Assembly: GCA_037833965.1 (NCBI GenBank) | Contig: AP031358.1 | Coordinates: forward strand, 7,572,001 to 7,636,000 | From: Marchantia polymorpha subsp. ruderalis | Lineage: Eukaryota > Streptophyta > Marchantiopsida > Marchantiales > Marchantiaceae | Reading direction: 5' to 3' | DNA: 64,000 nt | Part shown: piece after piece, positions 1-10,934 of the stretch | Numbering within the stretch: position 1 is the stretch's first letter | How the letters are laid out: each line of letters begins with the position of its first letter | Notes under the pieces: generated by a model | The model's database searches: none | What the model was told of the DNA's origin: nothing | Seen by the model: the letters and a program-made list of their open reading frames with translations, nothing else | Program-made: the position numbers and the translations under genes

Positions 1-2
1 TG

Positions 3-44
3 GCGGATATGATCGAGGAGCATCCTTCGGTTGCGTCTGCTTAG
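3..44 (+). CDS. possible C-terminal end of a gene cut by the window edge
   Basis: The first bases read as an open frame (…ADMIEEHPSVASA) ending in TAG at 42-44, followed at once by AT-rich sequence like a 3' UTR. The stretch is more GC-rich than what follows, which fits the last codons of an exon. It is too short to identify, and a second frame is also open here. Low confidence; sequence upstream of the window would decide it. Confidence 0.2.
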   Translation, partial: ADMIEEHPSVASA

Positions 45-3000
45 GTCGGCATCCTGTTAGATTCTCAAAATATATATTTATGCCACATTTTTACGAGAAA
101 TCTACGGATATGTACAAAACAGTTGGGCACACTAAGGATTGTAAACCGTCATATGTTCATTCGTAGTACATAAAGCCATCAGTCAGCCTTGTGCAATTTG
201 TAGTCACTAGCGCAGAGAGAGAGTTTTTAGTCTCGATGTCATTTTCATTGTGCATCTTTTCTCTCAGTTACAGTACGCCAACGATTTGGCTGGAAATTAA
301 CCCTGTATCTTGAGTAGGTATTTTGAGAAGTCAGTTAATCATCTGGGCCATCGCTTTTCTATATTGATACATAATGATGATATTTTCTCAAATCAATGAT
401 GTACCTACTGGACTTATAGCTTGCTTCTATACGTAAATGATCAGCTTCTTGAAGACGGTTGCACGGATTGCTTGATCTGTACACCGTTATGATATTACTC
501 TCGGGCCTTGATAAGTTTACTTCCGTCTTGTGCAAATACTTTGACAAGGTGCATGGATACGGTATTCTTCCGAAAAGCAAATTCCAGAGTGTGTTCAATT
601 TGATTATCTGGAAAGAGCTATTGGAGGTGTTTTGCTCAACGAGATATGTGTAAGTGCAAGAAGTGTCCATCTTGCAGTAATTATGCAGTCCTGTAATTGT
701 AATCCATAAATTGAGTGTTCTTCATCATTATCAGATTGGGACTCTTTCTGTGCACCTGTTTTAAAATTTTGCACACAATCTTTCCTCTGAAGTGACACCT
801 GTAATGTTCAAATTCAGAAACGAACACTCGGTGAAAATGGACAAAGATTTACTATCAACCTGTTCATACCCGTTGGGTACCCTGAAGTGGAATTTTTATT
901 TTGGATGTGACACGAATAACTGCAACCATGATGTATTCTGAGGAACTAACATACAGCCAATAACTATCCAGTACCGTGAGATCTACAGAATCTAGCTCAC
1001 TCCGAAGGCCTTGCAAATATAATACGTTCCAACATACACCAAGAAAACTGATTATGAACGAGCAAAGAAGTTCAATTTGACAGCGGAGAATGTAAACCAC
1101 TATATTATTCACTTCTTACCGCAACTATACATCTACAGGATAGAATGACAGTATTCATTTATATGAGACAAATATGTCCAGAAGACCTCAAACGGTGTAA
1201 GCAACTGAATGATGGATTGAGTCGGGATCTTAATGATCATTTGATTACAAGGAATTTTAGTTTCTTATCATATTTAACTATGTCCAATGCAATGTGGATT
1301 TATATTATTGTGAAGACACTTTGAGGAATCTTTGAAAGTTTTCGGCAGTTGATAGTATTTCATATGCATAAGGTTGACACTGGTTCTAAACAGTCAATTA
1401 CAACTTCAATGGATATAATATTCTGCTCACAGTCAGTGCTAATACTGAAAAATATGTATCAAGTCTAAACAAAATTTTGTACATAAAAATCTGTCTTTTG
1501 AATAACTTTTGAACAACTTTTTACTGAATCCGGAAACCATGGTATACGAAGACTTCAAATGAATTAAAGAGCATGCATTTGCATCCTAGAAAGATATTGG
1601 TCTTACTTTCATCATGCATAAGATATTTGATTTAAGATTATTTTATTTTTTAAGTTGAAAATATTCCCGAAAGCAAGCAAACTTAATTTGACTTCGAATT
1701 AGAATAGTAAAGAACACAATATAATCATGTGGTTTAAGCCAGTTCAGAAGTTTGCACTACTCTGAAAAGCTTCTCTTTCTGTATTTCAAGCATAAAAACC
1801 TCAGAAGTCAATTATAGGGGTAGGAATATCGAATTTGTTCTTTAGCTACACCTCCAGCAACGCGCAAGATTCATGTTTGAATCATTGGTAACTACAACTT
1901 GGTGCATGTGTATACTGGAAACAAATATTCATGTAAACTATGTTTATAATCAGGCAAAATATAAAAATAATTCAATCTAAGATTCCAATCTTCATTTTTA
2001 TTCTTAGGTCAAAGTCCCAATTTAAAAAATAAAAAAAAACTATTCCTGGGGTAAGCAGCTTCTCTCTCTACCCTAAGGGAGTGAGCCCAAAGAGTGGTAA
2101 TTACAATAATATTTTGTATGTGCAAAGCCAGAAGGTGGGTGGAATTTGTGAGATTCCTGATGTTGGAAGAGTTGGCAAGTGCTCTAGAACCTCGATTTTG
2201 AATTTAGACTGCTAGCAATTTGGAGCTCATTGGAAATTATGTTCTTTACATGATTTGTGATATTCATGGCAGCATATCAAGTTTCACAGGCATGTAGATT
2301 AGAATACAAAAGAAATTTACAACAACTTTATGTCTCATATATTGAAGTAACGGTTCGTATTAAATGAACGACAAGAAGAAAGATTTGAGATCTTATCAAA
2401 GCGAACAGATCATATTGGCTTTGACCAAGATAATAACCGAGTAACAGTCAAGTTTCTGTATTAGCTAAAAGGGAATCAAATTTGCAGGTCTCAACACAAT
2501 AGATTGGAGTAAACAGGAACTGTACCCTCCGATCCATATTTGCATCACTGTGTGAAACGATAATACCCTACATAATTGCAGATGACTTTGCATAATTCTT
2601 TGCAAAATTCATGTGAGTATTTACCATATATGTTTCTCTGGTAAACTATAAAAAGTTTTCACCTTTATGCCTTCGTAAAGTGAGAACGTTTAAGTATGAC
2701 GATGATATGTATATATTATGAAGTAAACTAATGTCTTTGCTTAATGATGGATCTTTGCTTCAATTTATGACTCATTAAAATTCTCACTTGCGTTGAAAGA
2801 GGTTGAAGAGCAAACTCTTAAACTTCTTACGATACAAGACAGAAAAGCTAGTCAAAGGCAGAGTCCATTGTGCTTGTAGACATAACTATCATATGTAAAC
2901 CACTAAGATTGAAATAAATATGATATTCGAAAATGCATTCATGAAATTATAAGTTGTAAAATATCAATTTGTACTTGTTCTTATGTTTGAGAAAGGAAAT

Positions 3001-4397
3001 ATGTGTTGTGACTATTTTTCTTTCAATTGAATATAGCTTAGGCTATAAAAATTGAGATTTCTTGATGCAAAAGAAATTTGATGACCTAAAATAAAAATTA
3101 AACTTTAATAGTTCCGACTTTGAACAACACAAAGTCATTAGCTATTTATGTCCGATATTGATCCTGATGTTAGAGAATGCCTTAGATAAATGGAAATAAC
3201 ATCCATTTTCAACTATGCCATTTTTAGTAACTCCATGAAACCTGTAAATTTACAAACATAACTTTCCTCCCGTGATCAGTAAACATCGAATCCTAGTATT
3301 CTCATCATTCATACATGTCCTATTAAGATGTACGATTATATTCTTTATTTTCATTTGGTTGAAAATATATTACTTTCTTACAGAAAACGTTATTTTCTTA
3401 GAAACGTTTTCTCCTGCAGGCTCATGATCACGGCTCATTCGAAGTTTCTAAATGTACTCTTTGCGTAAACGAAGTCCAAGAATACCAAGTTAATCAAGAT
3501 ATATCTGGCTACATTTCAAACTAGGATCTATCGGCAGTTTGGTCATAGCAATTATTGACTGAGCTTTTTTAGTATATAGTGATTGTGTGGAATGCTATGT
3601 TGTATTATTCTTGGTCATGTTTGTGCATCTAACCAATACAGATTTTGACTCTCCATATCCCATCATTATCTACTTACTCATCCACTTTAGATTCTTACCA
3701 GATCTTTATGTCAATTATTGATAATGTCCGTTTCACTGGGTTTCCACACTTAATAGTGATTATTTTGAGATTTAATCTGCATGTGGAGAATTGAATTTCA
3801 AACTCAGTTGAGTTTTCATTATAGTTGTGGATCCATTTGAATCACTTGTTCAATCCGTGCACACATGATATGATTACTCTTGTGCAATGATGATGACCAC
3901 AGTTACCGTAGTCTCTTCAGCTTCAAATAGATGTTCATGGAGTCAATTTAGTTGAAAGCATCTACACTACCATATGATTATCCACCGCAACAAAGGCAGA
4001 ACTCTTTAAAATGTTTTTTTCATCGATGTCTAATTCATTTCAAAAACGATTTTACCTTTCTTCCCCAATTTGAATATTTGTTATTGCTACATGTTTCATT
4101 TAAACAATTTACAATATTTTTTAATTTTCTAACTTTTGTAGCCAAAAATATATCCTAGTTTTATGTTGTGTTGAGGTTTACTCCGGTTAAGGAGTAACCT
4201 CATGTTCTAGCTATTTATAACTGGGTTAGTCTCTCATGTTTGGTATTCATATCCACAGTCTGTGTATTATCAGAGAGAACGTTCATTATACTACCAAAGG
4301 GGTGAACCACGTTACATCTTTGTGTCGGCTGTTATTGTTACTTGACTATTGAATGTTTGTAACGCTAACATGTTGCTCCATTTTGTTGAGACTATTA
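45..4397. other. AT-rich spacer, no gene seen
   Basis: All six frames hold only short ORFs with no recognisable motif or splice pattern, and base composition is AT-rich throughout. A weak hairpin lies near 4170-4200 (GAGGTTTACTCC facing GGAGTAACCTC). The stretch ends at the left terminus of the hAT-like transposon at 4398. I see no tRNA, rRNA or other RNA gene. Confidence 0.5.
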
Positions 4398-4419
4398 CTG
4401 GCCACCTTAAAAGTGGTAA
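4398..4419 (+). repeat. left terminal inverted repeat of the hAT-like element
   Basis: These 22 bp are the exact reverse complement of 17762-17783. Copies of the AAAAGTGGTAA / TTACCACTTTT motif continue inward to about 4495, forming a subterminal array. Confidence 0.9.
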
Positions 4420-4681
4420 ACCCACTTTTAGCCACTTTTAGCTTAAAAGTGGTAACTGGTAGAAATTTAAAAGTGGTAATTACCACTTTTAAACATTTTA
4501 TTATCTAAATCGGTGCCTACAAGCCTATTTGCGTTAAAAGTGAAAATTGCTTGAACTGGAGAACACCTTCCAAAAACAGATCGGTCATAGATTCGCGGTA
4601 TTCGTTTTTCTCCCATCCGAGGATGGAGAAGTCAGACTCCACAGATGCCGTATTCAGAAATAGTGTCGCGATCCCTCTCGC

Positions 4682-6661
4682 TCAATCATGCAGGGCTTCG
4701 AACCGCTGGCCGACGAGCTTCCAGCCAGCCTCGAACGTTGTCTTGTGGTCGCAGGCGTCTAAGACGGTAGCGAATCCGCCACCCTTCAGATATGCCGTGC
4801 GCATTTTTCGTTTGTCATCCTCGATTTGCGCGACATGCTCCGCCGACCAATGAGCGTTCAGACGATCAACCAATTTCTGAATAATCGGACTAAAATCTCG
4901 ACCTCTCAATTTCACGAGTTGGTGTGGAAGGACCTCGGGAGCGTCCTCAATCCGCGTCGTGTTGTCCCCCTGGCGCATCGTCTTGATTTTTGAAAAGAAG
5001 TTAATCATCCCGATAATTAGCTGCCCAACATTCTGCTTGATCATCAGGACAGTTGCACCGTCCATATTTTCGAGAGCTTGCGCTACATAGGATCCTTGAT
5101 CGCGCAGGAATCCATCAACCGCAGTATGCGTGATTGACCATTGCTCAGAGACTTCGCGCGCCAAGTCGCCTTCATCAAAAAGCACTTCATGCTCAACTTG
5201 GCACTCGGCTGCTAGATCCGACAGCATACGCACAATTTCCTCATCATACTGTGACATCAAAAAGTTTCTTGCCTGCATATTTCCGATTGCCTTGTTGACC
5301 GATTGAAAATGGCACAAACGGCAGCGACAACTGGCCAGTACCACAGTGGAAGAGCCAGTTGGTCAGGCCGTCGCCCACAAAAAAACTCAATAAGTTCAAG
5401 GCGCTTTTTGATCTGCCAGAGGGTCCAGTCTCCCATGGCCATCCACCGTGTCGTCATTTTGGGACACTTTGCCCCCATCTGTTGAATGAGAATATCATGT
5501 TTCCCAAGCATGAGGCAATCTTTTTGACCACCTTCATAAACTGGCCGTCAAATAGGTTGTTCAACTGCGCCTTGCAGACAAGATCAGCCTGATGGACGAG
5601 GCATCACGAACGGTAGACGTCATGGATGGCTTCATTCACTAACAGCGTTAGGACACCACCAATTCGCTCTGTCATCACGTTGGCACCATCCGACCCGATC
5701 CCGAGCAATATTGAGCGCCACCGCGTGCACAAGACGTACATCATTTTGATGACCATGTCGGAAGGAACGATTGCCAAATGACGGTCGTGAATCGGCAAGA
5801 TATGCAAGTTATACAAGACGCCACTGTGGTGCATACGTATCCGCACATCGAAATACGAGTGCCCTAGATGAGTTGATGCTTCCATTGCCAACAAAATTGT
5901 CCAGTTGCTTTCCAAAGCTAACAAATTGCGTAGCACTTGCAAACTGCAGGCGACAAGCACTCGAGCGTAATTCGATACGTCCGTATCCGACAAGCAACCG
6001 AGTCTGCTAATCCCGATACGTGCCTTGGTATGATGCATGACAAAAACGACTTGCCGAAATGACTAGCCGCTTGCCAAATGATCGGCAACGAGATCGAACT
6101 GCAGCTTGTTCTTGAGGACCACTTCGTAGATTGCTTTACCTGGCGCGACCTCACCTGACGGCTTCTTGAACAAGGATAGGGCACGCTGTTGCTTGATCCC
6201 CAGTGATCCTTGCTGTTGAAGAACATGTCCGCGATTATGACGTCAACTATCGCAACTTTGACAAGGATAGTTGCTTTCTCCGCTGCATTACCGAAGTGAC
6301 TGAACATGGTGTTCACGTACGGAAGAACATTGTCAAAGAACTTTTTCTTGTCGGCATCCGTCGCTGCTTTGTACTCGGCCCATTTGATGAGGTGTCCAGT
6401 GTTGTGATGCTTCAGGTAGAGATCGACGCGGAAGTGCGGTCCTGTCCATGTTTTCACCTTCTCGGTTTTTTGCCTCTGACGTTGCTTTTTGTTGACCGCA
6501 ATGTCGCCAACATCACCGCTCTCCATGCCAAACGTGATGCAAAGCTGGCAGGCCACACCAATGACCGCCTTCGTCTGAGCATGGCGTTCGGTGATTTTCA
6601 GCACGTACTGAAGAGCATGGCTGGGTAGAAATCCAATACAAGATCGTTTGGACGATGTCAT
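4682..6661 (-). pseudogene. decayed hAT-type transposase
   Basis: On the minus strand four overlapping open stretches in shifting frames (from an ATG at 6661 down to 5918; 6038-5604; 5511-5257; 5344-4682) together resemble one hAT-family transposase. The N-terminal part has a Cys-x2-Cys…His region and a conserved block ending in LYLKHHNTGHLIKW, suggesting a BED-like zinc finger. The middle block around 5630-5900 has STHLGHSYFDVRIR followed by GIGSDGANVMTERIGGV, typical of the catalytic core of DUF659/hAT-like transposases. The C-terminal block near 5260-5490 contains MGAKCPKMTTRWMAMG. At least two frameshifts (near 6210 and 5590) and an in-frame stop near 6070 break it, so no intact transposase is encoded. 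Family placement is from memory of such proteins and is moderately secure. Confidence 0.6.
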
Positions 6662-6838
6662 CCTGAAACAATCAGCAAGAGTGAACGGTGGCAGCAAGAG
6701 GGAATGGTGCCAGCAAGAGGGAACGGTGGAAGCAAAAGGAGCCGGTAAGGAGGTAAGCCCCTGTTTGTTGTTGTCACCTTCCCTTCCTTCTTTCCCCACT
6801 GGGACCTACAAGTGGCAAAATCTTTCCTCCCAAGTCTT

Positions 6839-7130
6839 TGTCATGTAGTTACGAGTCGGCTCACGCAGTTTAGTCACTTACTATCTTTAGAGGTGAAGTT
6901 AGGGTTCGGTCACGAGGGGTATAGAGTCGGGGACGGCTCGAAGAACGTTAGTTCTTCGAGTCGAGCCTGGAAGCGTCGGGAGCGTAGAGCGACTTTCCCT
7001 TTTGCGTCGACCTAGATTCTCCGAGTGTGGAGTGGGTTGGGCTTGACTCATGTTTGTGACGGTGACGGTTTGTTGCCAGTAGGGTAATTGACCGACGGGA
7101 ATTCCAGTGGGGAATCTCCCGTTTATTTCA
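6839..7130 (+). repeat. 5' LTR, lacking its first 107 bp
   Basis: This 292-bp segment matches 17277-17568 with one mismatch that I can see (TTTCCC here, TTTACC there). It ends in the canonical CA at 7130. Compared with the complete LTR it lacks positions 1-107; positions 1-105 instead lie beyond the 3' LTR. It contains a strong hairpin, CTCGAAGAAC-GTTA-GTTCTTCGAG, at 6937-6960. Confidence 0.9.
6934..6963 (+). other. LTR hairpin that may supply a self-primer
   Basis: A 10-bp perfect stem (6937-6946 with 6951-6960, loop GTTA) extends by further pairs including one G-U. The right arm and loop (6946-6961) can alternatively pair with the site just after the LTR at 7130-7145. The same hairpin occurs in the 3' LTR near 17372-17401. 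It could mark the RNA 5' region used as an internal primer. Confidence 0.5.
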
Positions 7131-7145
7131 CTCGAAGAACTGACG
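7130..7145 (+). promoter_or_regulatory. primer-binding site candidate of the self-priming type
   Basis: The bases immediately after the LTR (CTCGAAGAACTGACG) do not begin with TGG, so they do not fit the 3' end of a tRNA. They are complementary to LTR bases 6946-6961 over 16 positions with one G-U wobble. In Tf1/sushi-type gypsy elements the RNA 5' end folds back to prime at this position; the same mechanism is inferred here from sequence only. Confidence 0.5.
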
Positions 7146-9988
7146 TAGGTTCTGAGTAGCGGAATTCTTCACAATTTGTTTTACAGGTTTCGCTATCGGT
7201 GTTAGGGTTGCCTTGGTTGTGGTTGCGGTGCATGAGATCCTTTGAGGAGTGGCAAGTCGATTGGTTCTTTGTTTTTGGATCGAAGTTCGTTCGAGATTTG
7301 GTTCTTCAAATCGGTCGGGTTTGAGAGTTTTACTTTTCGGTTTGCATCGATCGTGGTTCGACAGTCGTTATTGCAAGAGAAGAGAGTGTCGATTGTCTCG
7401 GGAGACAGTTGCCCAGATCCTCTGCAGAGGTCCTTAACTTATCAACCAAGCGCGGACGATGTTTTAGGTTTTAGGCGGTCGGTGAGCTCGTTCGAAGGTG
7501 GTTCGAAGATTGCAGAGCGTGTCTGAGGAAAGTACAGATTGATACTTGGTGGCGGGAAGTTTCATAGTTATCCCGGGGTCTTAAACCTCGGACCTCAATC
7601 GCAGAATCTCCATCGGTGACGTGATGGGGCCAGAAGGCTGTCGTCGTCGTCGTCTTCGTCGTAGTAGGCAGGTGACCGAATTCGGTAATCGAGGGGTGAT
7701 TTTGTTGCGCAATTGTATACGCTGCGGCAGGCGGGGGTGATTGATTGTTTCGGGAAAATTGCTGTCGAGTGGTGGCGTCGTCGCGGTGAGAGATTTTGCC
7801 ACGCGGTAGTTGTAGTGCGCGGGTGCGCCGAGACCGACGAGGAAGATTTGCGCTCTTGTTCTGGGGGATAATTCGGAAGACCAGGTGGTGCCGGACGGGA
7901 GGAGTCGTGTTCGGAGACGAAGGTCGTTGGGGTCTACACGGAATATCATGGGCTCTGAGTGCCTTCCAGAATGAACCTTCTTTGTTGTCGGCACGACCTG
8001 CGAAAGTCTCACGCTTTTCCGAATTCGCTTGACGTTCCTGATCTTTTCCGAGCCTTTTGGGCTCCATGTAGCTTGTTGCCTTGTGGGCTCCTTCTGTACG
8101 AGGTAGAAGCCGCGCGTGAGCCGAACGTTTCATAGTCGCATTCAGCAGGGCTGAACTGGGTTCTTTGTTCTCGTGGAAGGTGGTGGTCTGCCTCCTCAGC
8201 GTTATCTTCAAAACTTTTTCTTGAATCAGAGCATGTGCTTTATGAATGGAGCTCGAAGGCATTCGAAAGTCGGGTTCTTCTGGCGGTGATTGTTAAGAGG
8301 TGTAGAGAAATTCATGGTAGTATGGATTGAAGCTTGAAGAGTCCGCAATTGGAATCGCCGTCATTGTTGGAGCTCTTTTATGAGCTGAATTGCGCACGTA
8401 CTCCGGTCGGATGGTAAGCAGATGAGCGCGGTAAAACATTGCGGAAAGTGGATAAATCCAGTCAAACCACTGCAACCATGCCCGGAGTTGCTTGGTACGG
8501 TTCGGGAGAAGATATGGGCATCAATGGGCCAATTGAGAATGACCTGGGATAGAAGATATAAACTGTCAGCAAGAGTTCATTACAGATCTGGCGTGCTCAA
8601 CAGTGTGACACAAACTACGAGTAACAATACGAGACCAGAAACTTGAGTTAAGACCAAGGAGAGTGGACGGGTTGTAAGGTGAGGGCCACAATGCGGAGAG
8701 TTAATGGCCCTAGTGACTCTTTCACATTATAGATACACGGAAGTGAAGTTCTGTGCACACCTTAGTAATAGGTGATTTTCAGTTATGTGTTTTCTGTGCA
8801 CACATTCTAGTTTTCAAAGCAAAGAATGTATAGATAGATATCTATACCTTCTTATTGTATACTGAGAAATACTGTATACTGATCTCAATTATTAACGTGT
8901 GCAAGAGAATAGGCCTGAAATCGAGTTGATGTGCTTGTCCAAGCACAACATTTCCGGTTGTGAAAAAAAATATATATATATAAAAAAAATAAAAATAATT
9001 TGAGATAGGAAAGTGGAAGGTTTATTAATGAAGTTCATCTGAAGAGACTAGAGTTTGCATCTAGTCTCACTTGTAGTTGGAAGGTCCTATAGGTAGTATT
9101 GCATCTTTAGTTTTCATATACAACCTGATGACAAAAAGTTATGATTTTTGATGATTAGCAGGTTAGCGTACTTAAAATCTTTGCTAGTGATTTCCTTATG
9201 AAAACATAATCTGATAGCCTACTAGTTGAAAAATAGAGTAGTTTCACTGCTCGACGTGGAGATGTTTTTTTTTAAGGTCCAATCGATGATGGATTCGTGA
9301 CCGACCTATTGTTGGAAAAGTGAGAGCAAGGAGAAAGCTAGCAGGCAAGCTACCATTTGTACGTGTTAAGTTGCTGGTAATAAGAGGGCGATGGAGATCG
9401 AATCGGGATCGCGAAGCGATGCGATGTCCCGTGTGTGTTGTCTTGTTTTGTGCTGTGTTTCCTTTAGACTGGAGAGTCGTTGCTAGCTGGTTGCTTGTGT
9501 TTGGATCCTCTCCAGTCTTGCTTCCTGGTGCGCGCCCGTGTAGGGGTGACGCTGATTTCCGGAGTAGTTTTACTCCTGTGTGCTGGCGATAGGGGGCTGG
9601 ACTTGATCACCGGCCGGTCTATCTATGTTTCTTTCACGGTGAGACTGGAGTGATGACCAGTAGACCGTGAGAGTCTTCTTGCTGTGATGACAGGTTAGGT
9701 TGCCCATACCCCTTAGCTAGTAGGGCTAGAGTGGCTCAGTGCAGCACGACGTCAGGGGCGGATTGGGTTATTGAGTGAAGATCTCGCAGTGGTGCCAGTT
9801 GAGGTCTCGTCATCACGGAGCAGTTTAGTGGTCCTGTTGAGGACCGCGGGGGATTTACGCGGAGTGGGTTGAGGTATCGGCTACCTTCACCTATTTTGCC
9901 AGTGGTTGCGGAGCAGGACCAGAGTGTTGCAGACACATAGTCTTTGGTGGTGATATCGTCTAGTGTTCCAACCCCATTGATTTGGGAC
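7146..9988 (+). other. long untranslated leader of the retrotransposon
   Basis: About 2.8 kb separate the primer-binding site from the first gag ATG. No plus-strand frame has a recognisable domain. A minus-strand open frame (8262-7471, Thr/Arg/Pro-rich) lacks any motif I recognise and is probably chance. The region includes a (GTC)n-like run near 7637-7670 and an A/T-only block at about 8961-9000. It could hold packaging or regulatory sequences, but nothing specific is visible. Confidence 0.5.
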
Positions 9989-10501
9989 ATGGACGGGATG
10001 TACGGAGCCGCGAAGGGCCCTCGACGTTACTCTGGTGCAGTGGGCACCATCGAGCTTGATGATTTTATTCAGGAGTTCGACACGTGGTGTGATATGCAGT
10101 TTCTGCGTAACCCCACGTTGTTTACACCCTTCTTTGCATGGAAGGGGTTATTCCAGCATTTGGAGGGGCCTCCCATGGACGATTATCATGAGTTTGGGAG
10201 AGAGTATGCTGCAGAGATTGATGCATGGAGACGGCATTGGTCTCCGAACTACTCATCCATTACCCAGGGTGTTGTGGGTACCAGTGGAGGTGCGAGTAGT
10301 AGCATCAGCGAGGGTACCAGTGGAGCAGTTGGCGCAACTGGTACTAGTACCAGCAGCGGTACTGTTAGCATTGCCGGTGGCAGCACGAGGGGAGATACTA
10401 GTGGCGTACCTTCGTTTAGCCCCATTCCTGAGTTCTTCCAGAGATTGAGGAAGAATTCAGGGGGTGAAAACGGAGAAGTTGAGGAGCCTCCAGGAGTTTG
10501 A
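9989..10501 (+). CDS. retrotransposon Gag, N-terminal part
   Basis: The first ATG of this frame is at 9989; an in-frame TAG at 9938 excludes a start further upstream. The product begins MDGMYGAAKGPRRYSG and has a helical, Trp/Phe-rich region (DDFIQEFDTWCDMQF … EIDAWRRHW) like the start of a Ty3-type capsid. A Ser/Gly/Thr-rich linker of about 50 residues follows. It ends with FFQRLRKN near 10458, beyond which the homologous Gag sequence continues in another frame. The frame change falls at a GGGGG run, so a one-base indel in this copy is the simplest explanation. Gag would form the virus-like particle. Identity comes mainly from context and the zinc knuckles downstream. Confidence 0.65.
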   Translation: MDGMYGAAKGPRRYSGAVGTIELDDFIQEFDTWCDMQFLRNPTLFTPFFAWKGLFQHLEGPPMDDYHEFGREYAAEIDAWRRHWSPNYSSITQGVVGTSGGASSSISEGTSGAVGATGTSTSSGTVSIAGGSTRGDTSGVPSFSPIPEFFQRLRKNSGGENGEVEEPPGV

Positions 10502-10916
10502 GCGGAAGATTGGTGAGAGTCTTCGTGAGGCATACACTCGTATGCGATGGCCCATCTCAGTTACTCACGGTGTGACTGAGGCACAGGCTGTCCAGTACTG
10601 GTATCGGATCCTGGACAGAGAGTTGCGGAGGAGAGTGCGTGATGCTACTCTCATGAGCGACTCATCACCCACATTAGCCCATGTGTTTGCTCTTTCTGAG
10701 AAGATTGAGCTTAACATGGTGGAGGAGAGGGTGGTGACGTCTACATTTGCGAGGGACACGACCATTACCTCGCGTATCCCACATAGCATAGCACAGTCTC
10801 GCCCCATAAGTGGGAGTCGTGGAGGTCATACACGACATCCTTCAGGTCACAGAGAGCATAGTGCGCGGCCACCACTGCCTTCATTTTTGGGCCAGCCACA
10901 GGGACCGTCATGTTAA
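10464..10916 (+). CDS. retrotransposon Gag, capsid C-terminal part
   Basis: This stretch continues Gag after the frame change near 10460, with no ATG of its own needed. It reads EFERKIGESLREAYTRMRWPI … ILDRELRRRVRDATL … HVFALSEKIELNMVEE, the usual pattern of a retrotransposon gag domain that precedes zinc knuckles, followed by a basic Arg/His/Ser-rich linker. It stops at TAA 10914-10916 in the middle of what looks like a first CCHC knuckle: a Cys codon sits before the stop and Cys, His and Cys codons follow in the same frame. The stop separates Gag from protease-methyltransferase in the same frame. It may be a mutation; readthrough at UAA would be unusual. Confidence 0.7.
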   Translation: MKTEKLRSLQEFERKIGESLREAYTRMRWPISVTHGVTEAQAVQYWYRILDRELRRRVRDATLMSDSSPTLAHVFALSEKIELNMVEERVVTSTFARDTTITSRIPHSIAQSRPISGSRGGHTRHPSGHREHSARPPLPSFLGQPQGPSC

Positions 10917-10934
10917 ACATGTGGAGGTAGCCAT

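Noticed and set aside
7471-8262. 263-codon minus-strand ORF in the retrotransposon leader
   Set aside because: Opens at an ATG but has no motif, a biased Thr/Arg/Pro composition and lies antisense in a leader; kept only as a note.
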